A stretch of 16,275 nucleotides of DNA from an uncultured Rhodobacterales bacterium (GTDB lineage Bacteria > Pseudomonadota > Alphaproteobacteria > Rhodobacterales > Rhodobacteraceae), in NCBI GenBank assembly GCA_937901055.1, contig CALCGO010000341.1, positions 1 to 16,275 on the forward strand, read 5' to 3'. The notes under the pieces are model-generated. The model was given only the letters and a program-made list of their open reading frames with translations, made no database searches and was not told the DNA's origin. A program made the translations under genes and the position numbers. Shown here one piece after another: positions 7,410-14,421 of the stretch (position 1 is the stretch's first letter; the number at the start of each line of letters is the position of its first letter).

Positions 7410-8663
7410 TTAGTTATCGTAGAATTCATCAAGCACTTGCTGCTCGTCTTCGGCAACTTCTGCAAGGGCTTCTGCTGGTGTCATGCCTTTCAGAACCACC
7501 ATGTCATAGGCATCGATAAGCGCCTGACGCTGTGGCTTTTCTGAAATAAAGTTGGTTGCAGTCGCATAGGAAAGTCCACGAATGAACGGCCCATACATCG
7601 GGTGTGATGTGTTCGCATCAACCAGTGCAACCGACGGCTTGGCTGGCAATTCGCCGACTATGTCCAGCCAGACCTGCATCGCCTCGTCAGAGGTCAGGTA
7701 CTGCATGAACTTGTTAGCAGCAGCCAGTTTCTCGCCTTTGGCCTTGGAGCTAATGCCGTTGACCCAGTAGGAGGAAAAGTTGTAGCGCGCCCCGTTATGA
7801 CCCGGCAATTCTGCAATCGCAAAGTTCAGCCCGTCCTGCTTTTCGAAGCTGGAAATACGGAAGGATCCGTCAATAATCATGCCGGCATTGCCGGCTTTGA
7901 AGGCGTCCTGACCGCGATTCATAAAGCCGTTTGAACCAACTTTATGCGTTGTTTCCATGTCCGTAAGAAAGGCCAGCGCTTTTGCACCTGCATCTGAATT
8001 ATAGGCGACTTTTGTGCCATCATCAGAATAAGGCTGACCGCCGTAAAGGCGTGTCAGAACTTCACGCCACCAATGGTGATCCTGCCCGTCCGTATCAATC
8101 GCATAGCCAATATTCAGATAGTTGCCATCAGCATCTTTTTTGGTCAGCTTTGCTGCATATTCAACCATCTCGTCCAATGTTTTTGGCGGACCTGAAAGAC
8201 CGGCTTCTGCAAGCAAATCTGTGTTGTAGAACAGTGCCAGCGATCGCACAGCCGTGGGCAATCCCCAATATTCGCCATCAGATTCCATTGACGAAACCAT
8301 CGGGAAGAAGTTCTTTTCAATCTCTGAATGAGAGAAAACCGACTTGTCTAGCGGCTGAATCAGCCCTGAATCACGGTAATCGTTCAACCATCCATAAAAC
8401 AACTGCACGACATCTGGACCGTCGCCCGCAGATACAGCAATCGCCACTTTCTTGCGGTAATCAGCATATGGGAAATGTGTCTGCTTGACGGTGATATCCG
8501 GGTTGGCCGCTTCAAAATTCGCAATCAGCTTGTCAATCGCATCCACGCGGCTTTGGTATGTGTACTGCCAGTATTCGATTTCAACTGCAGACGCCATACC
8601 GGCCCACAGAAACGCTGTACCGGCAATTGTTGCGGCAAGCGCTGACTTAAACAACTTTTTCAT
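7410..8663 (-). CDS. Periplasmic sugar-binding protein of an ABC importer (family 1, UgpB/AglE-like)
   Basis: The extracytoplasmic receptor of the CUT1 importer. I chose ATG 8663-8661 over an in-frame ATG at 8690 for two reasons: GGAGAG (8668-8673) is ideally placed before it, and the protein then begins with a classical signal peptide (MKKLFKSALAATIAG, hydrophobic core, cleavage likely after MASA, before VEIEYWQ). That gives 417 residues, the normal size for this family. Typical features are the early 'NPDITVKQ' strand, 'GDGPDVVQLFYGW', and later 'AGMIIDGSF', 'YWVNGIS' and the hinge helix 'AANKFMQYLTSDEAMQVW'. It is the first gene of the leftward operon, next to the divergent promoter. The binding specificity cannot be deduced from sequence alone; the amino-sugar genes opposite suggest an amino-sugar-containing ligand. 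Confidence 0.94.
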   Translation of the reverse strand: MKKLFKSALAATIAGTAFLWAGMASAVEIEYWQYTYQSRVDAIDKLIANFEAANPDITVKQTHFPYADYRKKVAIAVSAGDGPDVVQLFYGWLNDYRDSGLIQPLDKSVFSHSEIEKNFFPMVSSMESDGEYWGLPTAVRSLALFYNTDLLAEAGLSGPPKTLDEMVEYAAKLTKKDADGNYLNIGYAIDTDGQDHHWWREVLTRLYGGQPYSDDGTKVAYNSDAGAKALAFLTDMETTHKVGSNGFMNRGQDAFKAGNAGMIIDGSFRISSFEKQDGLNFAIAELPGHNGARYNFSSYWVNGISSKAKGEKLAAANKFMQYLTSDEAMQVWLDIVGELPAKPSVALVDANTSHPMYGPFIRGLSYATATNFISEKPQRQALIDAYDMVVLKGMTPAEALAEVAEDEQQVLDEFYDN

Positions 8664-8699
8664 TTTACTCTCCGTTGCGTTTTCTGTCATTTAAAGGTA

Positions 8700-8714
8700 A
8701 TTACAACTGGTAAT
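8700..8714. promoter_or_regulatory. Palindrome over the importer promoter, candidate GntR operator
   Basis: ATTAC-aactg-GTAAT is a perfect 5+5 bp inverted repeat with a 5-bp centre. It overlaps the -10 box and the expected transcription start of the leftward operon, a classic repressor position. The adjacent GntR/HutC-type regulator is the natural candidate to bind it. ACTGGT (8706-8711) also resembles the left half of DasR/NagR-type sites, but the right half is not conserved. Assignment is inference. Confidence 0.5.
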
Positions 8715-8740
8715 ATTAGACACCTATGTGATAGCGTCAA
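8713..8740 (-). promoter_or_regulatory. Sigma70-type promoter of the importer operon
   Basis: On the minus strand TTGACG (8740-8735), a 16-bp spacer and TAATAT (8718-8713) form a good -35/-10 pair. The expected start is near 8706, about 43 nt before the binding-protein ATG. A second TTGACA (8749-8744) lies just upstream but has no matching -10. Confidence 0.6.
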
Positions 8741-8754
8741 AGCTTGTCAAATGA

Positions 8755-8790
8755 AATGTATGATCACGGAACTAAAAAATGTATAATGAC
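8755..8790 (+). promoter_or_regulatory. gntR promoter -10 box within a direct repeat
   Basis: A perfect TATAAT lies at 8782-8787, about 70 bp before the GntR start; no convincing -35 box precedes it. It is embedded in the second copy of a 13-bp direct repeat, AATGTATGATCAC (8755-8767) and AATGTATAATGAC (8778-8790), which match at 11 of 13 positions with starts 23 bp apart. The repeat would fit binding of an activator or autorepressor at this promoter, which is inference. Confidence 0.5.
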
Positions 8791-8857
8791 CCGCCTAAAC
8801 ATGGCCTTCTATCCCCCTTCACCAGTCTGACCGGCTGCTTTTTGAATTGATTTAACG

Positions 8858-9595
8858 ATGACTACAGAACCCAGATACGCCGTTTTATATGGCGCTTTAA
8901 ATCAGCGGATCTCCGACGGGGAGTTCGCGGTCGGGGATTATCTGCCGTCCGAGGACACCCTTGCCAAGTCTTATGGGGTTAGCCGTCCAACGGTGCGCCG
9001 GGCGTTGGAGCAGCTCGAGCGAATCGGCCTTATTGACCGGCGGCGCGGTGATGGCACGAGGTTATTATCGTTAAAACCCACCCCAAATCTTCAATACACC
9101 ACCCGTCCGGCAGATGATTTGCTGTATGGGCGCGGCGCCGAAAGGGTCGTTCGCAGGATAAGCATGATGAGCGCCAATGCGCCACTGGCCGCCAAACTGG
9201 ACAACCAGCCTGGCAAGGAATGGATGCACATCCAGCAGCACCGTTGCGACAAGGACACCCGCAAGATTGTTGTCTGGGGCAATGTCTATGTGGACAGCAA
9301 ATATCGTGACATCGCCGATGAGATTGGCACCTATGACGGGTTTATCTGTGACCTGATCGAAGAGCGGCACGGCGTTACGATCTCCGACATTCATCAAGAA
9401 CTTATCCCGCTTATTATTCCAGACGAGATTGCCGAGGAAATGGGATTGCCCAAGGGCGCGCTGGGGCTGGAGATGATCCGGCGCTATCGCAATTCAGCCA
9501 AAAAAGCGATCGAGGTTTCCATCAATATTTTTTCCGCTGACCGCACCAATTATCAATTCACCCTCAAGCGAACCAGAAAAGTGAGTGACGCGTGA
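8858..9595 (+). CDS. GntR-family regulator with UTRA ligand domain (HutC subfamily)
   Basis: A 245-residue regulator. Residues 1-70 are the GntR winged helix, with the diagnostic 'GDYLPSEDTLAKSYGVSRPTVRRALEQLERIGLI', and about 90-240 form a UTRA effector-binding domain of the HutC type. Family members such as NagR/YvoA and DasR sense amino-sugar phosphates; others sense histidine intermediates or sugar phosphates. Here it is the first gene of the rightward operon and is divergent from the importer, so it most likely controls both through the shared 194-bp region. There is no clear Shine-Dalgarno before the ATG at 8858, but the protein start aligns with the family. Its stop overlaps the GTG of the deacetylase gene. 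Confidence 0.92.
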   Translation: MTTEPRYAVLYGALNQRISDGEFAVGDYLPSEDTLAKSYGVSRPTVRRALEQLERIGLIDRRRGDGTRLLSLKPTPNLQYTTRPADDLLYGRGAERVVRRISMMSANAPLAAKLDNQPGKEWMHIQQHRCDKDTRKIVVWGNVYVDSKYRDIADEIGTYDGFICDLIEERHGVTISDIHQELIPLIIPDEIAEEMGLPKGALGLEMIRRYRNSAKKAIEVSINIFSADRTNYQFTLKRTRKVSDA

Positions 9596-12048
9596 AAAAG
9601 TCCTTTATCATTAATCAAGAAACGCGCAACCCGATCCGTGAGCTATATAGCTGGCTGAAATCTCTGCAATCTACATTGTGCTTTATGCAGACCGGTGCCC
9701 ACCCCGATGACGAAACCACGCGGTTGCTGGCTGCGCTTTCACTGGGGCAAGGCGCTCATATTGTCTATGTGAATGCGGTGCGCGGCCAAGGCGGGCAGAA
9801 TGCTTTGGGCCCGGAACGCGGCGATGCGCTGGGCTATCTTCGCACTGAAGAGCTGATCGCAGCGATGGCGTTGATCCGCGCTGATCTTGCATGGTTAGCC
9901 GAAACTGACGATGACCCAATCAGGGATTTTGGCTTTTCAAAATCCGACAAGCAGACTTTCGGTTATTGGGGCGAGGCACATTCGCTTCGCCAAATGATCA
10001 AGATTGTCAGAATGTTCAAGCCGGATATTCTGCTCCCGACATTTCTGGACGTTCCAGGCCAGCACGGACATCACCGAGCCGTGACCCAAGTGACCCTTTC
10101 TGCGTTCGATTTAGCCGCCGACGACAGCGTTTACCCTGACCTGAATTTGGGAAGCTGGCAGACCAATGCGCTGTATCTTCCGGCATGGGGCGGCGGCGGC
10201 GGATCCTATGATGATGAAGTCCCCCCACCCAACGCAACGCACCAAGTTGATACCGGCGAATTTGATGCAGTTTACGGCGGCACATACGCACAAATCGGCG
10301 AATGGTCACGGGCCAGTCACGCCACCCAAGGCATGGGACGCCTGCTGGACGAAGAAAACTGGCCAGTGCAATTGCACCAGCTAAAGACCGCATCAAACAC
10401 CCCGTTTGCGGATAAGTTGACTGAAAATCTACCAACAACGCTGGCAGAGATGGCTGAATTTTGTAGCGGAGAGCCTGGCAAAAAGGCGGCCCTAAAGGCA
10501 TCCGAATTGGCAGCAGAGGCACTGGCGGCGTTTCCAGATATCGCCAGCGTCATCCCGGCTTTGTGTGAATTGCAGACCTGTCTTGATGTGATGGAGGGCG
10601 AAGTTACCCAACCTCATCGCCACCGCATCCAGTTGAAAAAGACACAAAGCGCGATGGCCATGAGCGAAGCCTGCCAGATGCAGATATCCTTCGGTGTGAC
10701 CCCTGAAATACCGGTAATTGGCGCCGCCACAACTGCGCGTATCAGTTGGCATCAGGCCGAAAAGGCCGGTCTGGAAATAAATAATGCCAGTTGGCAGGAT
10801 CCGCTAGGAGCCATTGATGCGTCTGGTTTTGTTGCTGGTACGGAGGATGGCAAACGCCGGAGCCTTTCCTCTGAATTCAGCTTTACTGGCGACACACCGA
10901 CACCTGTGATGACGGGTTGGCACGGCGTTTCGGTGCGGCCATCAACGCTGCACGCGCAAGTGGAATTCACCGTGCGCGGAACAAAGTTCCGGCGTACATT
11001 AATGCCAGATCAACCGCTTGGCAGTACGCCGCCCCTGACCGCTGCGATTAATCCGGCCAAGCAATTGGTCATTCTGAACAAGCCTGAAAACCTGTCGCTG
11101 CAACTGGCGGTTATGCAAGATGCCGCCGCGGGGGTTTCTCTTACCACAGACGAAATTACCCTGAACGCAGCACCAAATTCTGCCGATGCTTTAATAGTGA
11201 ATACTGCCAACACTTTGCAAAAAGGCGCCTCTTTCACCTTTGATGTGGCACTGGCTGATAATCTGCGCCAAGGCCGCTACAGTCTGGCTGCGCAGGCTGG
11301 CGGTGTGCCTTTGCTATCATCCCAGACCCTTGCCTATCCGCATATCCGCACACAAACTCTTTTTCAGCCCTGCAAGACCGACATTGTTGCCGTCGATACT
11401 GCCTCTCTTCACGGCATTCGGGTTGGCTGGATTGATGGCGGCGTTGACCGCGCGTGGTTCTGGACCGAACAGTTGGGTGCAAGCGTGACTCAGCTGGATG
11501 ATGACGCCCTTTTATCAGGTAATCTAGATGGATTTGACGTCATTGTTAGTGGTGTTTTTGCTGGCGGTACACGCCCCATTAATCAGGCTATGGACCGCCT
11601 TAAAGGATGGATGCAGGCAGGCGGGCGTTATGTCAGCCAGTATCACCGTCCGCAGGATAACTGGATTTCGGGGCAAAGTGCGCCTTATGATCTGATGCCG
11701 GGCAGCCCTTCTATCAGATGGCGGGTGACGGAGGCCGACGCGCCAGTAAAAATTCTGGTGCCGGACCATGAGTTAATGGCCGGGCCTAACCAGATCACTT
11801 TGGCAGATTTCGACGGTTGGGAAAAGGAACGCGGCCTCTATTTCGCATCCGAATGGGGGGATGAATACACCCCAATTTTGGCGATGTCCGACGCTGGTGA
11901 AGACCCGCTATATGGCAGCCTTGCCCATGCACCCGTAGGCGATGGTTCGCACGTCCACTGTGCCTTGAACCTGTTTTATCAGATGGACCAGCTTGTACCC
12001 GGAGCGTTTCGCATTTTCACCAATCTGTTACAAGTCGCCCGACATTAA
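9592..12048 (+). CDS. Long PIG-L/LmbE-family deacetylase with C-terminal amidotransferase-like domain
   Basis: An 818-residue protein starting at GTG inside the GntR stop (GTGA overlap). The N-terminal domain (about 30-200) is a PIG-L/LmbE zinc deacetylase: AHPDDE at 36-41 and GQHGHHRAV at 156-164 supply the expected zinc and catalytic residues. This family removes N-acetyl groups from GlcNAc-containing conjugates, as in PIG-L, MshB, BshB and chitobiose deacetylases. A beta-rich linker follows (about 340-590). The last 210 residues begin 'RVGWIDGG' and contain 'FDVIVSGVFAGG' and 'GGRYVSQYH', the fold pattern of ThuA/class I glutamine-amidotransferase-like domains, with no obvious catalytic Cys. 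The same architecture is seen in long PIG-L proteins of Bacteroidetes, which are usually exported. This one has no signal peptide and should be cytoplasmic, acting after import. Confidence 0.85.
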   Translation: MKKSFIINQETRNPIRELYSWLKSLQSTLCFMQTGAHPDDETTRLLAALSLGQGAHIVYVNAVRGQGGQNALGPERGDALGYLRTEELIAAMALIRADLAWLAETDDDPIRDFGFSKSDKQTFGYWGEAHSLRQMIKIVRMFKPDILLPTFLDVPGQHGHHRAVTQVTLSAFDLAADDSVYPDLNLGSWQTNALYLPAWGGGGGSYDDEVPPPNATHQVDTGEFDAVYGGTYAQIGEWSRASHATQGMGRLLDEENWPVQLHQLKTASNTPFADKLTENLPTTLAEMAEFCSGEPGKKAALKASELAAEALAAFPDIASVIPALCELQTCLDVMEGEVTQPHRHRIQLKKTQSAMAMSEACQMQISFGVTPEIPVIGAATTARISWHQAEKAGLEINNASWQDPLGAIDASGFVAGTEDGKRRSLSSEFSFTGDTPTPVMTGWHGVSVRPSTLHAQVEFTVRGTKFRRTLMPDQPLGSTPPLTAAINPAKQLVILNKPENLSLQLAVMQDAAAGVSLTTDEITLNAAPNSADALIVNTANTLQKGASFTFDVALADNLRQGRYSLAAQAGGVPLLSSQTLAYPHIRTQTLFQPCKTDIVAVDTASLHGIRVGWIDGGVDRAWFWTEQLGASVTQLDDDALLSGNLDGFDVIVSGVFAGGTRPINQAMDRLKGWMQAGGRYVSQYHRPQDNWISGQSAPYDLMPGSPSIRWRVTEADAPVKILVPDHELMAGPNQITLADFDGWEKERGLYFASEWGDEYTPILAMSDAGEDPLYGSLAHAPVGDGSHVHCALNLFYQMDQLVPGAFRIFTNLLQVARH

Positions 12049-12050
12049 GC

Positions 12051-12935
12051 GTGCAAATGAAAAACGATAATCTTGGCGGAGTGCGGTATCTCGTTTTTAA
12101 CGAGGTATTCATGCTCCTCCACATCCTGATTGTCAAAATTATCGTGGGTGATTTTCCAGCAATTCAGATCGTGTTTATCCGTTGCCTTGCCAGCAGCATC
12201 ATTCTGCTGCCCCTATTTATCACGCAAAAACGGCTATCCGAAATGAACCAAGATTTAGGGCTGAATGCGCTGCGCGTGGGATTCACCACCTTGGCAATTA
12301 CGATCAACTTTTTCACGATTTCACAAATCCAATTGGCACAGGTCAGCACCATCGGATACCTGCGCCCGGCAGTGGTATCTGTAATTGCATGGTGTTTCCT
12401 TGGCGAACAGCAAAGCTGGTATCGCTGGGGGGTGATTGCGGCAGGTTTCGCCGCCATTTGGCTAATATTCAGTCCCGAAAGCAGCTTTCTGCAACTGGTG
12501 GCATTGCTGGCGGTTGCGGGAATGTTTTGCGGTAGCGCCGCGACTATCTTGCAAAAACATTTATCAAAAACGATGCGCGACTTGCCGCTGATGGGCTGTT
12601 ATTCAATCGGCGTCGCCATCACATCATGCCCATTTGCGCTGTATTTTTGGAAACCCCCAAGCGTCGAAGCCTGGATATTGATGATTATGACCGGGCTATT
12701 AGCAACCAGCGCCCAGCTATTTTTCATCCGCGCATTTCGTAATTCCGAGGCATCATTTCTGGCTCCGATGTTTTACTTCCACATCATTCCCGTCACCGCC
12801 ATCGGCTATTTCTTTTTCGATGAATTGCCAAGCAAAAATACGGTCATCTGCGCATTTTGTATTCTTGCCAGCCTGATCGGCTTGGCCGTGTTGGAAAAAA
12901 GGCGCTCCACCGCTTCCCAAAAAATAAGTAAATAG
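12051..12935 (+). CDS. EamA/DMT-superfamily transporter
   Basis: A 294-residue inner-membrane protein with about ten hydrophobic segments in two EamA repeats (roughly 8-145 and 150-280) and a basic C-terminus, normal for the drug/metabolite transporter superfamily. It starts 2 bp after the deacetylase stop at GTG 12051; an ATG two codons later (12057) is equally possible, and neither has a clear ribosome site, so coupling to the deacetylase gene is likely. DMT members export or import small metabolites. In this operon it could export a by-product released by deacylation or lyase action, or excess amino sugar. The substrate is unknown. Confidence 0.88.
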   Translation: MQMKNDNLGGVRYLVFNEVFMLLHILIVKIIVGDFPAIQIVFIRCLASSIILLPLFITQKRLSEMNQDLGLNALRVGFTTLAITINFFTISQIQLAQVSTIGYLRPAVVSVIAWCFLGEQQSWYRWGVIAAGFAAIWLIFSPESSFLQLVALLAVAGMFCGSAATILQKHLSKTMRDLPLMGCYSIGVAITSCPFALYFWKPPSVEAWILMIMTGLLATSAQLFFIRAFRNSEASFLAPMFYFHIIPVTAIGYFFFDELPSKNTVICAFCILASLIGLAVLEKRRSTASQKISK

Positions 12936-12953
12936 AAAAAGGTTTAGGTCGTT

Positions 12954-13739
12954 ATGAAGAATAGGTTTAATATAGATATTTATGACAAACGCGACAGCGC
13001 CGAGGCGGCCACTGCGGCGGCTATTATTTTCTATGCTGAAAATAATTCGGCACCGGTTATTGGCCTTGCAACCGGCAACACCATGACCGGCGTTTATAAA
13101 AAACTAGTCGATAGGGAGGCGCGCCAGCCCGGAATGTTCAACGCTTGTCATTTTATCCAGCTTGACGAGATGGTGGTGCTGGGCGGGATCGGGGATAACC
13201 ATTCGAAAGCCGGAATTTTTAATACTGACATCCAGCAGCAATTTCTTGGCCAGCTAAACGGTAGATATGCCAGCTTTATCGGCCTTCCTGCTAGTTTTGA
13301 TGATCCAGATAAAACGGTGGCCAATCACTTGGATAAAATTGCTGCACTGGGCGGGGTGGATATCCAGCTTTTGGGCATCGGCGTGAACGGTCATATTGGT
13401 TTCAACGAGCCCCCCAGCACCCAAGATAGCATCTGCCGCATTGTGTCTTTGGCGGAGTCAACAATTGCCCTTGGCGGGTATCCTGCTAACAGCGTCGGAC
13501 TGACACTTGGCGTTGCCGAGATCATGGCATCGCAGCGCATCATTATGCTGGCCACATCCGATCAGAAGTCAAAAATAATGGCCAAAGCATTATCAACCCG
13601 ACCTACCCCTGATTGCCCCGCCAGCCTGTTGCGAAACCACCCTGATTTACACATTATTTTAGATCGCGACGCATCCTCTATCATCAACTCATACCAACAG
13701 AAAGTGGATCAAAATGCGATATTTACACACCATGGTTAG
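12954..13739 (+). CDS. nagB: Glucosamine-6-phosphate deaminase
   Basis: A 261-residue NagB/6-phosphogluconolactonase-fold enzyme that converts glucosamine-6-phosphate to fructose-6-phosphate and ammonia. The phosphate loop reads GLATGNTMTGVYKKL, followed by the active-site segment IQLDEMVVL (catalytic Asp) and the diagnostic GIGVNGHIGFNEPP with the ring-opening His and a conserved Glu; further on SDQKSKIMAKAL contains the phosphate-binding Lys. Asn replaces the Asp found before GH in E. coli, as is common in shorter Gram-positive-type enzymes. Length is near that of the Bacillus form. The start has AGG a few bases upstream and lies 18 bp after the transporter stop. Its presence is the strongest evidence that the locus degrades an amino sugar. 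No NagA or dedicated kinase gene accompanies it. Confidence 0.93.
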   Translation: MKNRFNIDIYDKRDSAEAATAAAIIFYAENNSAPVIGLATGNTMTGVYKKLVDREARQPGMFNACHFIQLDEMVVLGGIGDNHSKAGIFNTDIQQQFLGQLNGRYASFIGLPASFDDPDKTVANHLDKIAALGGVDIQLLGIGVNGHIGFNEPPSTQDSICRIVSLAESTIALGGYPANSVGLTLGVAEIMASQRIIMLATSDQKSKIMAKALSTRPTPDCPASLLRNHPDLHIILDRDASSIINSYQQKVDQNAIFTHHG

Positions 13740-14154
13740 AATTTCCGACGTCGACGCTTCGCTGCATTTTTATTGCGAGCTTCTGGGACTGGAAGTGGCC
13801 AAAACAATCGAAAATAAAAAGGGGCGCTTCACCATTTATTTTCTATCCACACCGTCAGACCGCGCACATTATGAGGAAACCCGTTCACCAGCGCTGGAGC
13901 TTACCCACAACTGGGACCCGGAGGAATACGAAACTGGCCGCAGTTTTGGCCATCTGGCATACCGCGTTGACGAGATCTATGAGCTGTGCCAACGCCTGAT
14001 GGATGCGGGCGTTACCATCAACAGGCCGCCCCGTGATGGCAACATGGCCTTTGTTCGCTCACCCGACGGCATTTCAATTGAATTGTTGCAAGAAGGCGGA
14101 CCAAAAGCCATAGCCGAACCGTGGGCATCCATGCCAAATTCCGGCAGTTGGTGA
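13714..14154 (+). CDS. gloA: Glyoxalase I (lactoylglutathione lyase, VOC family)
   Basis: A 146-residue protein that isomerises the methylglyoxal-glutathione hemithioacetal to S-lactoylglutathione. All four metal ligands of bacterial GloA are visible: His5 (MRYLHTMVRI), Glu62 (ALELTHNW), His80 (FGHLAY) and Glu123 (ISIELL). The start at 13714 is fixed by homology, because the later ATG at 13732 would remove His5. The gene therefore overlaps the 3' end of nagB by 26 bp in another frame, an unusually deep overlap that suggests tight coupling. A role in removing methylglyoxal made during sugar-phosphate overflow fits, and detoxification of a locus-specific aldehyde is possible. It closes the rightward operon. 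Confidence 0.93.
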   Translation: MRYLHTMVRISDVDASLHFYCELLGLEVAKTIENKKGRFTIYFLSTPSDRAHYEETRSPALELTHNWDPEEYETGRSFGHLAYRVDEIYELCQRLMDAGVTINRPPRDGNMAFVRSPDGISIELLQEGGPKAIAEPWASMPNSGSW

Positions 14155-14421
14155 TTAATCAGTGCTGTCAGACAAATGAGAACTCGCATCGGATTGCTAG
14201 CGCAGCCTGAATCTATGCGCTCAATAATTGACGCCACTCGGCGAGAGCAGCAGCACGGTTTAGCTTGAAATTGATGCGTGAATAGAAGTGGCGTTCCTGC
14301 AGCCCCACACGTCCAACCTAACCCCACACCCAGCCCCTGTTGCGCCTTTAGCGGGCCATATAGTGGCTGTGAGGGGGATGGCTTAAAAACACAGCTATCA
14401 AATAGCTTGAAAAATGGCTGC
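14155..14421. other. Convergent gap between gloA and the methyltransferase gene
   Basis: No strong terminator for the rightward operon is visible. CGCCACT (14232-14238) and AGTGGCG (14287-14293) form a 7-bp inverted repeat 48 bp apart. Within and beyond it, the minus strand holds a short stop-to-stop frame (about 14213-14317) whose product, including ERHFYSRINFKLN and AEWRQLL, looks protein-like but is unassigned and has no ATG. It may be the 3' scrap of a lost gene. Confidence 0.4.
14393..14407 (-). terminator. Short hairpin with U tract after the methyltransferase gene
   Basis: AGCTAT-caa-ATAGCT is a perfect 6-bp stem with a 3-nt loop, 14 bp past the methyltransferase stop. On the minus strand it is followed by GTGTTTTT, giving a small Rho-independent terminator shape. 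The stem is weak and AT-rich, so efficiency is doubtful. Confidence 0.45.

Noticed and set aside
8664..8690. Longer start of the binding protein at ATG 8690 (adds MTENATESK)
   Set aside because: No ribosome site precedes it and it would bury the signal peptide; GGAGAG is well placed for the ATG at 8663.
14213..14317. Possible transposase scrap in the convergent gap
   Set aside because: The short product looks protein-like, but I could not match it to any transposase motif, and the 7-bp inverted repeat is too short to call IS ends.
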